Assembly: GCA_009774615.1 (NCBI GenBank)
Contig: VSOC01000130.1
Coordinates: forward strand, 632-9,396
Direction: 5' to 3'
DNA from: Lachnospiraceae bacterium
Lineage (GTDB): Bacteria > Bacillota > Clostridia > Lachnospirales > Lachnospiraceae
Length of the DNA stretch: 8,765 nt
This document shows, piece after piece, positions 1 to 7,132 of this stretch (within the stretch, counting starts at the first letter, position 1; the number at the start of each line of letters is the position of its first letter). The position numbers were made by a program, and so were the translations under genes. The notes under the pieces are model-generated. The model worked only from the letters and a program-made list of their open reading frames with translations, was not told the origin of the DNA and searched no databases.

Positions 1-58
1 TGTTGATTAAAATTAATTCCTGTTAAAAAAGATAACCGTAGAAAAAGAAAGGAATAGA

Positions 59-1366
59 ATGTTTGAGATTTCTGTAGTTGTACCTGTTTATAATGTGAAA
101 AAATATCTTGCAGAATGTTTGAATAGCCTGTCAATACAGTCTTTTATGGATTGTGAATTTATTTGTATAGATGATGGTTCCACAGACGATTCTCATAAAA
201 TCATTAAAAAATACATGGATAGAGATAAGCGTTTTAAATTGATTCGACAGGAAAATAAGGGACTGGCGGAAACAAGAAATGTTGGTATACGAAATGCGCA
301 TGGAAAATATATTGCCTTTTTAGATGCAGATGATTATTTTTCAGGAAGCAATGTTTTGGACAAGTTGTATCAGATAGCGGAAGAAAATAATTTGGATATT
401 GTAAGTTTTGAAACAGAACTTTTTTATGAAGGCTCTTTAAAAGAAACGGACAATAAAGATTTTTACTATAAGAAAAAAAATAGTTACAAGGGTATTCGCA
501 AAGGTCAAAGTTTTTTTGTTGAGATGATGGAAAATCAAGAATACTGTGATTCAGCCTGTTTTTTATTTTTGAGGCGTGAATGGATGTTAGGACATGGCAT
601 TATGTTTTATCCGGGTATTTTCTATGAAGATGCCCTGTTTTGTATTCAGTGTTTTCTACATGCAGGGCGAATGGTACATTTGTCAGAAAAATTTTACACC
701 TATAGAGTCAGAGAAAAATCGATTATGACTACGGAAGCTCGATGGGAAAATGTACGGAGCAGAGTTGTGTTATACCGCGAAATTCTGTACATATTGTTTG
801 CAATCAAAAATCAGGATATACAATTACAGGAATCACTGACAGATTATCTCGCTTTGATTGCTTTTCATGCGAAATATTTAGATGATTTCAGAGTTGATGG
901 ACAATCCGATGAAATTTTGGAGCCTCTGGATACATTATTGCTGAAAACGATGGGATTGGGAAATTACCGTATAGAGGTTAATGAGAAAGTAATATTAAGT
1001 GGTCTGGAAAAGCTGGTTACAGATAGTGATGGCATTATTCTTTACGGAGCAGGAAAAGTGGGCAGATTGTTTTTTAGCTTTCTGCAAGATAAGGGACTTG
1101 ATGACAAGGTAATGTGCTATGCGGTTAGCAAGCAACCTGAGGAAAAAACCTATATGGATGGTATTCCTGTTTTTTCAATTGAGAAAGCGGTCAAAAAGAG
1201 GGGACAAGTTTTTCTGTCTGTTGTTGAGCAGCAGGCACAGAGAGAAATGCAGAAAGTGCTTGTACAGCTTGGAATAAATCAATTTGAGTTTTTTGATCAA
1301 TATATTTATCGTGCACTGCGCAATTATCATCAAAGACTTAAAACCATAGGAGAAATTCATAAATGA
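59..1366 (+). CDS. GT2 family glycosyltransferase with C-terminal Rossmann-like domain
   Basis: Predicted cytoplasmic or membrane-associated enzyme that transfers a sugar from a nucleotide-sugar donor onto a growing surface glycan; donor and acceptor cannot be told. The N-terminal GT-A fold (about residues 4-230) shows the family landmarks: VVVPVYN (6-12), DDGSTD (38-43), the metal-binding DADD (89-92) and a YED motif (189-191) where GT2 enzymes place the catalytic base. A linker leads to a second domain (about 323-415) opening with LYGAGKVG, a GxGxxG loop at 330-335, followed by a DGIPV segment, as in Rossmann domains of the PglD N-terminal type. The C-terminal 20 residues are rich in Arg, Lys and aromatic residues and might touch the membrane (inference). 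No signal peptide or transmembrane segment is visible. The start is supported by AAAGGAA at 48-54. First gene seen of a five-gene run; its stop overlaps the next start by four bases. All catalytic motifs are intact. Confidence 0.93.
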   Translation: MFEISVVVPVYNVKKYLAECLNSLSIQSFMDCEFICIDDGSTDDSHKIIKKYMDRDKRFKLIRQENKGLAETRNVGIRNAHGKYIAFLDADDYFSGSNVLDKLYQIAEENNLDIVSFETELFYEGSLKETDNKDFYYKKKNSYKGIRKGQSFFVEMMENQEYCDSACFLFLRREWMLGHGIMFYPGIFYEDALFCIQCFLHAGRMVHLSEKFYTYRVREKSIMTTEARWENVRSRVVLYREILYILFAIKNQDIQLQESLTDYLALIAFHAKYLDDFRVDGQSDEILEPLDTLLLKTMGLGNYRIEVNEKVILSGLEKLVTDSDGIILYGAGKVGRLFFSFLQDKGLDDKVMCYAVSKQPEEKTYMDGIPVFSIEKAVKKRGQVFLSVVEQQAQREMQKVLVQLGINQFEFFDQYIYRALRNYHQRLKTIGEIHK

Positions 1367-2727
1367 AAAAAACAGACGAAATTAAGGTATCCGTAATTAT
1401 TTATGTTAAAAATACTGTAGATTATATTGAAAAATGTATCCGGAGTGTTATGAATCAGACACTTCAAGAAATAGAAATTTTAATTGTTGATGGAGGCAGC
1501 ACGGATGGAACTCTTGATATTATTGAACGTGTGAAAAAAGAAGACAATCGTATTCGTTTTTTTCATTCAATAGCAAGTGTTGGGGCACAGTTTAATCTGG
1601 GTCTGCAAGAGGCAAGAGGTCAGTATATCGGAATATGTGAGGCAGATGATTATATATTGCCGGAAATGTATGAAAAACAGTATCAAATTGCACTGGAGAA
1701 TCAACTCGATGTAGTCAGAGCAGGATACTATCAAATTTTTCATGTTAATAATAAAGAGTATCGTTTTAAGCTTAAATCATGTTATCAGGATGAATGGACA
1801 GAAAAAGTGATTGTTTCTAACAGGAATACTTTTTTCCTGGAGCAAGGGGTTAATGGATTCTGGAATGGGATTTACCGAAGGAATTTTTTGTTGGAAAATC
1901 ATATTGGGATGAATGAAACAAAGGGAGCTGCTTATCAGGATATCTCTTTTTCCTTTTTAGTACAGATGTATGCAGAAAAAATCTGGTTTATGAAAGAAGC
2001 TTTCTATTGTTATCGAATTGATAATCTAAATGCATCAGTAAACTCATTACATGGTATTGAATTTCATATTAGTGAATATGAAGAACTAAAAAAACGGCTG
2101 AAAAATTCTAATCAATGGGAACAATATAAAAATATGTTTTTTAGCTGGGAATTAGTCAGTTATCGTTGGTTTCTTGGAGAATTGCCAAATGATTTGAAAA
2201 AAGATAATGCAAAAAAAGTATATCATATTTTAAACGGACAAAACCAGGAGGAAAAATTCGACACCAAAAGAATGATGGAAACTGTAAAACTGTTTGCGGA
2301 AACTTTGGATAATGAAACAGAATTCTTGCAATGCATTTTATCGGGTACTGAGAATAAAATAGCTTTGCTGGAATATATGGAAAACCTTTTAAAGAAGAAT
2401 GAAGAAATTATTTTGTTCGGTGTTGGTCATTTGGGTAAGATTATAAGACAATTTTTTGCGCTGTTTAGAAAAGAGATTTTTTTGACAGATAATAGTAAGT
2501 TTCTGCAAAGTAGTGGACTGATGGGAGAGAAGATTTACCATCCAGAAGATATGACACGTCGTTTTCCTCATGGAAGATATATCATTGCCAGTGTAAATGA
2601 TGCAAAAGAGATGAATGAGCAGCTTATAAAATTGGGGATACCAGGAGAGAAGATTCTGATTTGTGATGATGAAGAATTTTTTTTAAGAAGAATCTTTGTG
2701 AAAGCAGGAAAATATGGTGAATCATGA
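1363..2727 (+). CDS. GT2 family glycosyltransferase, EADD/YQD variant, with C-terminal Rossmann-like domain
   Basis: Predicted GT2 glycosyltransferase (454 residues) for surface-glycan assembly, specificity unknown. The GT-A domain is recognisable from VSVIIYVKN (9-17), VDGGSTDGT (42-50), the segment ending EADD (93-96) and YQD (191-193). The first Asp of the usual DxD and the Glu of the usual (E)D base motif are thus replaced by Glu and Gln. I recall a GT2 subgroup with similar EADD and GASYQD-like motifs, so this is more likely a subfamily trait than an inactivated enzyme. The second domain (about 345-440) opens with IILFGVGHLG, GxGxxG at 353-358, matching the domain in the neighbouring transferases; its DGIPV-like segment is degenerate. 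The start overlaps the previous stop as ATGA, with AGGAG at 1348-1352, so the two genes are probably translationally coupled. Its 3' end overlaps the next gene by 14 bases. Confidence 0.9.
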   Translation: MKKTDEIKVSVIIYVKNTVDYIEKCIRSVMNQTLQEIEILIVDGGSTDGTLDIIERVKKEDNRIRFFHSIASVGAQFNLGLQEARGQYIGICEADDYILPEMYEKQYQIALENQLDVVRAGYYQIFHVNNKEYRFKLKSCYQDEWTEKVIVSNRNTFFLEQGVNGFWNGIYRRNFLLENHIGMNETKGAAYQDISFSFLVQMYAEKIWFMKEAFYCYRIDNLNASVNSLHGIEFHISEYEELKKRLKNSNQWEQYKNMFFSWELVSYRWFLGELPNDLKKDNAKKVYHILNGQNQEEKFDTKRMMETVKLFAETLDNETEFLQCILSGTENKIALLEYMENLLKKNEEIILFGVGHLGKIIRQFFALFRKEIFLTDNSKFLQSSGLMGEKIYHPEDMTRRFPHGRYIIASVNDAKEMNEQLIKLGIPGEKILICDDEEFFLRRIFVKAGKYGES

Positions 2728-3946
2728 TAGTATCTACAAGGTAAGTATTATTGTACCAGCATATAATGTTGAGCAATATATAGGGAAATGCCTGGACAGT
2801 CTTATCGGGCAAACATATAAGAATATAGAGATTATTTTAGTGGATGATGGTTCTTCAGATTCGACAGGGGATATTTGTGATACATACCAACAACAATACG
2901 GAAATCTTATTAAGGTGGAACATTGCAGACATCGTGGGGTTTCTCAGAGGCGCTTAACTGGTATTAGAAGGGCAAGCGGAGAGTATGTTGTCTTTGTTGA
3001 TGCAGATGATTGGGTTGAAAATGATTACATAGTGTCAATGCTCTCCTGCATGGAAAGTGCAGATATTGTTGCGGCAGGTATCTCCAGGGAATTATCCGAT
3101 GAAAAAGAAAGTATTGTTTTTGAATATAATGGTTTTTCGGCTGGAGTGTTTGTAAGTGACATAGAAAGAAAAGAATTGTATGAAAAAATGCTTTACTATG
3201 AATCGCCATATTGTTTTGGGGTTTTGCCCTATATGTGTAATAAAATGTTCCGAAAAGATGTTATGCAGGTTTTGCTGGAAAAATTAGATAAGCGCATTTT
3301 TGATGGAGAGGATGCAGCACTGGTTTATCAATATCTTTTGACATCACAGAAGATTGTTCTTATAGATGAATGTAAGTATCATTATGTCATTCATCGTGGT
3401 TCTGCATCATTTAGAGATTCGGAGGATTCTTACCTTAATGCGGCGTATCTTTATCAGGAATTATATGCTTGCTTTGTAAAAAATAAATATCATGCAAGTC
3501 TTTTAAAGCAGTTAGATTATTACATGCGGCGTATGATTTGGAAGAAGAGTCCGGCGCAATATTTACAAGTAAATTCCTTTGTCTTTCCTTGTAATAAGGT
3601 AGAGCAGGGTTCCGCAATTATACTTTATGGAATGGGAAAAGTGGGAGATGTTTTTTACAGACAGATATGCCAGACGAACTATGTTAGTATTATTGCATGG
3701 GCAGATAGAGCTCCGAAACAGATAGAAGATATTTCTATAACTGTTCCAAGAATTACTCCGGATGAAATAAAAGACTACTGTTTTGATTATGTGGTAATTG
3801 CTATTGAAAACAAAATTATTGTTCGTGAAATTTTAGAGAAATTAATGATTTTGGGTATCGAAGAGAAAAAGATTGTTATTCCAGATTTTGTAATGGGGGA
3901 GTTTAAAAGATGTGGTACTGGAACAATTTACTGCAAGAAATCATAA
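2714..3946 (+). CDS. GT2 family glycosyltransferase with C-terminal Rossmann-like domain
   Basis: Predicted GT2 glycosyltransferase, 410 residues, third in the operon. Canonical motifs are intact: VSIIVPAYN (10-18), DDGSSD (44-49), DADD (96-99) and GED (198-200) as the probable catalytic-base motif. The C-terminal Rossmann-like domain (about 300-395) opens with IILYGMGKVG, GxGxxG at 306-311. The protein ends in a short CGTGTIYCKKS-like tail encoded in the DNA that overlaps the next gene, so the tail may be constrained by the downstream reading frame. The start is slightly uncertain: AGGA at 2706-2709 is only four bases from ATG 2714 but seven from GTG 2717, so GTG may be the true start; either adds or drops one residue. 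Overlap with the gene before (14 bases) and after (37 bases) indicates one transcript and coupled translation. Donor, acceptor and linkage are not predictable from sequence alone. Confidence 0.92.
   Translation: MVNHDSIYKVSIIVPAYNVEQYIGKCLDSLIGQTYKNIEIILVDDGSSDSTGDICDTYQQQYGNLIKVEHCRHRGVSQRRLTGIRRASGEYVVFVDADDWVENDYIVSMLSCMESADIVAAGISRELSDEKESIVFEYNGFSAGVFVSDIERKELYEKMLYYESPYCFGVLPYMCNKMFRKDVMQVLLEKLDKRIFDGEDAALVYQYLLTSQKIVLIDECKYHYVIHRGSASFRDSEDSYLNAAYLYQELYACFVKNKYHASLLKQLDYYMRRMIWKKSPAQYLQVNSFVFPCNKVEQGSAIILYGMGKVGDVFYRQICQTNYVSIIAWADRAPKQIEDISITVPRITPDEIKDYCFDYVVIAIENKIIVREILEKLMILGIEEKKIVIPDFVMGEFKRCGTGTIYCKKS
3895..3901 (+). promoter_or_regulatory. Ribosome binding site fixing the 3910 start inside the upstream gene
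   Basis: GGGGGAG lies eight bases before ATG 3910 and inside the coding sequence of the preceding GT2 gene. Its ideal spacing supports a genuine 37-base overlap rather than a later start such as ATG 3961, which would sit right at the Rossmann beta-strand. Confidence 0.7.
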
Positions 3947-5007
3947 ATACGAATGATGTCATGATATATGGAGCCGGTTTGATGGGAAAAACAGTTAAAA
4001 AGTGTTTGGAAGGTGCACCATATTATGTTAAGGTTAGGGCATTTATTGTGGAATCATTAGAAAACAATCCCAATGATGTGGAGGGGATTCCTGTGCTGGA
4101 TATTGTCCAGGCCAGCCCATATCGGGATAAACTGGTATTGATAGCGCTGCATGAGAAAAATATGTCTAATGTGTTGAACCAGTTGTCTGAAGCAGGATTC
4201 TGTCATGTACATTCACTTTCCTTTGACAGTGACGAATGGAGCGATATAAGGGGAAATTGGTTTCAAAATTTATGGGATAAACGGCAGGAGAGTTATATTA
4301 TCCTTAATGATATGCCGACAGATAATTTCCGGATTTATGTGGCACATAGTATAGCTGATCGTGTGCTAAAAGAAAAAGCAGTAAACCACAGTTTTGAGAT
4401 TCCTATTCAGGTTGGAGCTGCTTTAACGAACCAACGGATTGCTGTGGTAACTGACAGCCAGGGGGATAATATTTCCAAAAAAAATAAAAAGTATTGTGAA
4501 CTGACAGCTCTTTACTGGATATGGAAAAATGATACTGCAAAATATGTCGGACTGAGCCATTATCGCAGAAGGTTTGAAATTAGTGAACAAATGGCTGCAT
4601 GGCTGCCAGAATCGGACATAGATGTGATTCTTACCGTTCCTGTTTTAAATATTTCAGGAGTCAGACAACAGTATTGCATGGATCATATAGCATCTGACTG
4701 GGATATTATGATGGAGTTACTTGGTTATTTGCATCCGAACTATTTGAATACTGCAAATAAGGTACAAAAAGGGAATTATTATTATGCGTATAATATGTTA
4801 ATTGCACGTAAAGAAATTTTAAATCAATATTGTGAATGGCTGTTTCCGATTTTATTATGTTGTGAAGATAAAATAGGGGAACGGCAGGATGCTTACCAGG
4901 GAAGATATCTCGGTTTTTTGGCAGAACGGCTTATGACAATATTTTTTGAACACCATAAGGGCGAATATAAAACAGCGATTGCCAAAAAACATTTTATAGC
5001 AGAATAG
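3910..5007 (+). CDS. DUF4422 putative glycosyltransferase with N-terminal Rossmann-like domain
   Basis: 365-residue protein with two parts. The N-terminal Rossmann-like domain (about 14-110) has VMIYGAGLMGK (GxGxxG at 21-26) and a GIPVLD segment. The C-terminal domain (about 135-360) is DUF4422, recognised from DSQGDNIS (182-189), the ELTALYWIWKN stretch just after it, YVGLSHYRRRF (212-222), YNMLIARKE starting at 294, and a CEWLFPIL segment. DUF4422 proteins occur in capsule and exopolysaccharide clusters and are treated as glycosyltransferases, often suggested to act with galactose donors; that is family knowledge I cannot confirm here. No transmembrane segment or signal peptide is seen. The gene overlaps the previous one by 37 bases, supported by its own ribosome binding site. 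It is followed after 49 bases by a paralogue of the same layout, suggesting tandem duplication and divergence for two successive transfers to the same glycan (inference). Confidence 0.88.
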   Translation: MWYWNNLLQEIINTNDVMIYGAGLMGKTVKKCLEGAPYYVKVRAFIVESLENNPNDVEGIPVLDIVQASPYRDKLVLIALHEKNMSNVLNQLSEAGFCHVHSLSFDSDEWSDIRGNWFQNLWDKRQESYIILNDMPTDNFRIYVAHSIADRVLKEKAVNHSFEIPIQVGAALTNQRIAVVTDSQGDNISKKNKKYCELTALYWIWKNDTAKYVGLSHYRRRFEISEQMAAWLPESDIDVILTVPVLNISGVRQQYCMDHIASDWDIMMELLGYLHPNYLNTANKVQKGNYYYAYNMLIARKEILNQYCEWLFPILLCCEDKIGERQDAYQGRYLGFLAERLMTIFFEHHKGEYKTAIAKKHFIAE

Positions 5008-5043
5008 TAAAAGTTTCTGTTTAAATAAACAATTTTTACAAGT

Positions 5044-5050
5044 GGGTGAA
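5044..5050 (+). promoter_or_regulatory. Ribosome binding site deciding the 5057 start
   Basis: GGGTGAA ends six bases before ATG 5057. An in-frame GTG at 5042 overlaps this site and has no Shine-Dalgarno of its own, so the start is ATG 5057 and not GTG 5042. Confidence 0.6.
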
Positions 5051-5056
5051 TTTAAT

Positions 5057-6133
5057 ATGAAACTGGCAATTTATGGGGCGCAGAGCATAGCTTTTGGCAC
5101 ATATAAGGCGATTAAAGAACTGTTTTCGGAACAGGAAATTTTAGGCTTTATTGTTTCTGAAATGGGGACAAATACTCATACATTAGGGGGCATTCCTGTT
5201 ATGGAACTGGATGATTTTTTGGAAAGAACTTCTCAGGATGAAATGGAAAAGCTGGAAGTGCTGATAGCAACTCCAGAAAATGTAATGCAGGACATTGAAA
5301 CAAATTTGAACAGGGCAGGAATAAATCATTATGTATGTCTGGATTCTCTTAGATGGGCAGAATTGGTGCGTAATGCATTTCTTAGATCAGGGAAATTTTT
5401 ACCACTTGCAGCATATGTGGTGGGACATAGCAGAGTCAAGCTTCATGTATTTAAGATGATTCATTCTAAGGATAAGCTTCTTAAAACACAATATCAGGAT
5501 AAGGAATACATACGAACATTGCAGGTTGGAAGCGCAGGTTCGTTGGAAATTGAGTCTGACTATAAAGATCATCAAGGGGATAACATTTCGGAAAAAAATG
5601 GAAATTATTCTGAATTAACTGGGCTGTATTGGATATGGAAAAATCACTTGTGTATGCAGGAAAGTGACGATTATTATGGACTGGCTCACTATAGAAGACA
5701 ATTGGATTTGTCCGATGATGATATTCTGCGCCTAAAAGATAATGCTATTGACGTGGTGCTACCATATCCTATGCCATATGATCCTAATATAGAAGTACAT
5801 CACAAGCGATATCTATCGGATGATGAATGGGGAGCGGTATTGGAAGCATTGCGTGAACTTTATCCTGAATATGCAGAGGCTTTTAAAGATATTCTTGGGC
5901 AGGAATATCTCTATAACTATAATATTATTCTTGCCAAACGAGAAGTGTTAGAAAAGTATTGTGCCTGGCTTTTTCCAATATTATTCAGGATAGAGGAACT
6001 TAATGATTCAGATGGCAAGAAAGTTCCTAATCGATATATCGGATATGTTGGTGAGAGTTTGGAAACTCTTTATTTCATGTATAATAAGACAAAACTGAAA
6101 ATTGCCTATACAGGAATTAAATTTTTAGTTTAG
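5057..6133 (+). CDS. DUF4422 putative glycosyltransferase with diverged N-terminal Rossmann-like domain
   Basis: 358 residues from ATG 5057. The N-terminal domain (about 1-105) starts with KLAIYGAQSIAFG and has a GGIPVMELDD segment, so it is Rossmann-like, but GxGxxG is replaced by GAQSIAFG (7-14), as in the orphan module at 7133. The DUF4422 domain (about 120-358) shows VVGHSR, HQGDNIS (172-178), ELTGLYWIWKN, YYGLAHYRRQ (206-215), YNIILAKREVLEKYCAWLFPI and a YIGYVGESLETLYF stretch. The key DUF4422 signatures are shared with the upstream paralogue, so both are probably active transferases, but large parts outside the motifs differ, consistent with different acceptors or donors. It is the last gene of the polysaccharide run; only a weak hairpin follows before the toxin-antitoxin promoter. 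No membrane segment is visible. Confidence 0.88.
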   Translation: MKLAIYGAQSIAFGTYKAIKELFSEQEILGFIVSEMGTNTHTLGGIPVMELDDFLERTSQDEMEKLEVLIATPENVMQDIETNLNRAGINHYVCLDSLRWAELVRNAFLRSGKFLPLAAYVVGHSRVKLHVFKMIHSKDKLLKTQYQDKEYIRTLQVGSAGSLEIESDYKDHQGDNISEKNGNYSELTGLYWIWKNHLCMQESDDYYGLAHYRRQLDLSDDDILRLKDNAIDVVLPYPMPYDPNIEVHHKRYLSDDEWGAVLEALRELYPEYAEAFKDILGQEYLYNYNIILAKREVLEKYCAWLFPILFRIEELNDSDGKKVPNRYIGYVGESLETLYFMYNKTKLKIAYTGIKFLV

Positions 6134-6196
6134 TAATGGGTGTATTGAAAGTTCTTATCTGATTTAAAATTGTAAAGAATTTAATACAGTCTATGC

Positions 6197-6228
6197 AGAT
6201 AAAAATTATTTATCTTGATTGTATTTTT
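6197..6228 (+). terminator. Weak possible terminator of the polysaccharide operon
   Basis: A perfect seven-base inverted repeat (AGATAAA at 6197-6203, TTTATCT at 6209-6215) with a five-base loop is followed by an interrupted T-rich stretch ending TTTTT at 6224-6228. The stem is almost all A-T and the T tract is offset from it, so termination would be inefficient. It is the only candidate between 6134 and the promoter at 6263. Confidence 0.25.
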
Positions 6229-6262
6229 AGGAGGGAAGGTTAGAGAACAGGTCACAATAGAC

Positions 6263-6291
6263 TTGTCATTCATCAGAATTAATGTTAAAAT
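6263..6291 (+). promoter_or_regulatory. Sigma-A promoter of the toxin-antitoxin pair (extended -10)
   Basis: TTGTCA (6263-6268), a 17-base spacer and TAAAAT (6286-6291), each one mismatch from consensus, with TG one base before the -10 (6283-6284). Transcription would begin near 6298, about 32 bases before the antitoxin start. The segment from the -10 onward (6285-6313) is repeated at 8680-8708, but the -35 is not. Confidence 0.65.
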
Positions 6292-6313
6292 AAAATCCAT
6301 AGAAGAATAATAA
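6285..6313 (+). repeat. Leader repeat, copy 1 (partner at 8680-8708)
   Basis: 29 bases from the -10 region into the untranslated leader of the toxin-antitoxin pair; by eye 26 of 29 match 8680-8708 without gaps. The second copy is joined directly to toxin-gene sequence, so this marks a duplicated and rearranged toxin-antitoxin locus. Confidence 0.75.
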
Positions 6314-6329
6314 AAAGAAAGGAGAATGG

Positions 6330-6593
6330 ATGATGTCTATTCAGGAACAGGCAGTGCAGATGATTAATTGTTTGTCAGAGGATAATATTATTTTTTTGAT
6401 GGATTTTATGAAAAGATTTATGCTTCCAGAGAATAAACAGGAAGAATTGATTAAAGAAAGAAAAAGCAGCGCAGATTTTATGAAAGAACTGGAAGACATG
6501 AGAATCCGGACAAAAACTTATTTTCCAAAAAATTTTGATGTAAGAGAGCTGTGGGAGGAGGCTGTAGATAAAAAATATGGTAATTTTAGTTGA
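6330..6593 (+). CDS. Putative antitoxin of a PIN-domain toxin-antitoxin pair
   Basis: 87-residue, charged protein without a membrane segment. The first ~32 residues (EQAVQMINCLSEDNIIFLMDFMKR) resemble the amphipathic N-terminal helix found in small Firmicutes proteins encoded before PIN toxins. The middle is rich in Lys and Glu and the C-terminus (about 60-85: YFPKNFDVRELWEEAVDKKYG) looks like a toxin-wrapping tail of a type II antitoxin (inference). I do not recognise a named DNA-binding fold such as AbrB, RHH or Phd, so the antitoxin role rests mainly on position and the 17-base overlap with the PIN gene. AAAGGAG at 6318-6324 supports translation; spacing is five bases to ATG 6330 and eight to the in-frame ATG 6333, so the second ATG may be used. 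Preceded by its own promoter; autoregulation by the pair would be usual for type II systems but no clear operator is seen. Confidence 0.7.
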   Translation: MMSIQEQAVQMINCLSEDNIIFLMDFMKRFMLPENKQEELIKERKSSADFMKELEDMRIRTKTYFPKNFDVRELWEEAVDKKYGNFS

Positions 6594-6993
6594 TGCGAAT
6601 GTTATTATTGACTACGTGGCTTCCCGAGAACCTTTTTATCGTGATGCATATAAGATTATGGAAATGTGCTATTCAAAAAAAGTAGAAGGTTATATGGCTT
6701 TTCATTCGGTTTCCATTATTTGGTATATATTACGGAAGTTTATTCCTGATGGTGCTGAACGTCGTATATGGATGCGGAAAATACTTCAAATGGTTCAGGT
6801 AACTGGCGCAAGTCATGATCAGGTAGCAAAAGCTGTCGAAATGGAAAATTTTAGGGATTTTGAGGACTGTCTTCAAAATAAGTGTGCAGAAACAGTTAAT
6901 GCTCAATATATAGTGACGAATAACGTGAAAGATTTTAAAGAATCAACTATTCAGGCGATTACCCCTTTAGATTTTTGTGATTTACTGGTGTAA
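6577..6993 (+). CDS. PIN-domain ribonuclease toxin (VapC-like)
   Basis: 138-residue PIN-domain protein, the usual length for a type II toxin; PIN toxins are metal-dependent ribonucleases that cleave tRNA, rRNA or mRNA in the cytoplasm. Visible motifs are VDANVIID at 5-12 (first acidic residue D6, with D12), the FEDCLQNKCAE segment with D97, and TNNVKDF at 114-120 (D119), then the ITPLDF ending. The second conserved acidic residue of classical VapC is not obvious: the segment around 42-53 reads HSVSIIWYILRK, as in the gut-Clostridia PIN subgroup I recall, so activity is not excluded. The start ATG 6577 lies inside the antitoxin gene; a GGAGGAGG stretch at 6554-6561 is 15 bases away, longer than optimal, consistent with coupled and restrained translation. 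A partial, mutated copy of its middle (6772-6830) recurs at 8708-8765. Confidence 0.85.
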   Translation: MVILVDANVIIDYVASREPFYRDAYKIMEMCYSKKVEGYMAFHSVSIIWYILRKFIPDGAERRIWMRKILQMVQVTGASHDQVAKAVEMENFRDFEDCLQNKCAETVNAQYIVTNNVKDFKESTIQAITPLDFCDLLV

Positions 6994-7001
6994 TTTACTT
7001 G

Positions 7002-7030
7002 TTTGCATTTTATAAATTTTTTGCTATACT
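7002..7030 (+). promoter_or_regulatory. Extended -10 promoter upstream of the 7054 terminator
   Basis: TTTGCA (7002-7007, 4 of 6), a 17-base spacer, and TGCTATACT (7022-7030), giving an extended -10 with five of six matches. The predicted start near 7037 is only about 17 bases before the hairpin at 7054, so the product would be a roughly 65-base RNA unless the terminator is read through into the gene at 7133. Confidence 0.45.
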
Positions 7031-7053
7031 TCCGTTTTCGACACCTGCAAAAT

Positions 7054-7103
7054 AAAAAGAGACAAAAAACCCTGTACTTATGCGGGTTTTGGCCTCTTTT
7101 TTG
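7054..7103 (+). terminator. Strong intrinsic terminator after the toxin gene
   Basis: The left arm (7054-7072: A-rich, GAG, A-run, CCC) pairs with the right arm (7084-7102: GGGTTTT, GGCCTC, T-run) around an 11-base loop (7073-7083). The stem has a small internal asymmetry at ACA against GGC and ends in six T residues. The flanking A- and T-runs could also let it work on the opposite strand. It ends transcription of the toxin-antitoxin pair. Confidence 0.85.
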
Positions 7104-7132
7104 TTTTCAAGAATACAGAAAACAGTGAGAGT

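Noticed and set aside
2964..3209. 81-residue minus-strand frame inside the third GT2 gene
   Set aside because: Antisense shadow of a well-supported gene; low-complexity composition and no start signals. The other short minus-strand frames (1175-1360, 2389-2571, 2624-2812, 3435-3617) were rejected for the same reason.
473..4484. Homopolymers of eight A or T (near 473, 2677 and 4477) as phase-variation tracts in the polysaccharide genes
   Set aside because: Runs of this length are expected in DNA this AT-rich; all frames are currently intact and no tract sits near a gene start.
5019..5036. Hairpin GTTT-AAAT-AAAC followed by TTTTT between the two DUF4422 genes
   Set aside because: Only a four-base A-T-rich stem; too weak for a terminator, and the genes are just 49 bases apart with matching function.
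5042..5056. GTG 5042 as start of the second DUF4422 protein
   Set aside because: The GTG lies within the GGGTGAA ribosome binding site of ATG 5057 and lacks its own; the Rossmann strand begins right after ATG 5057.
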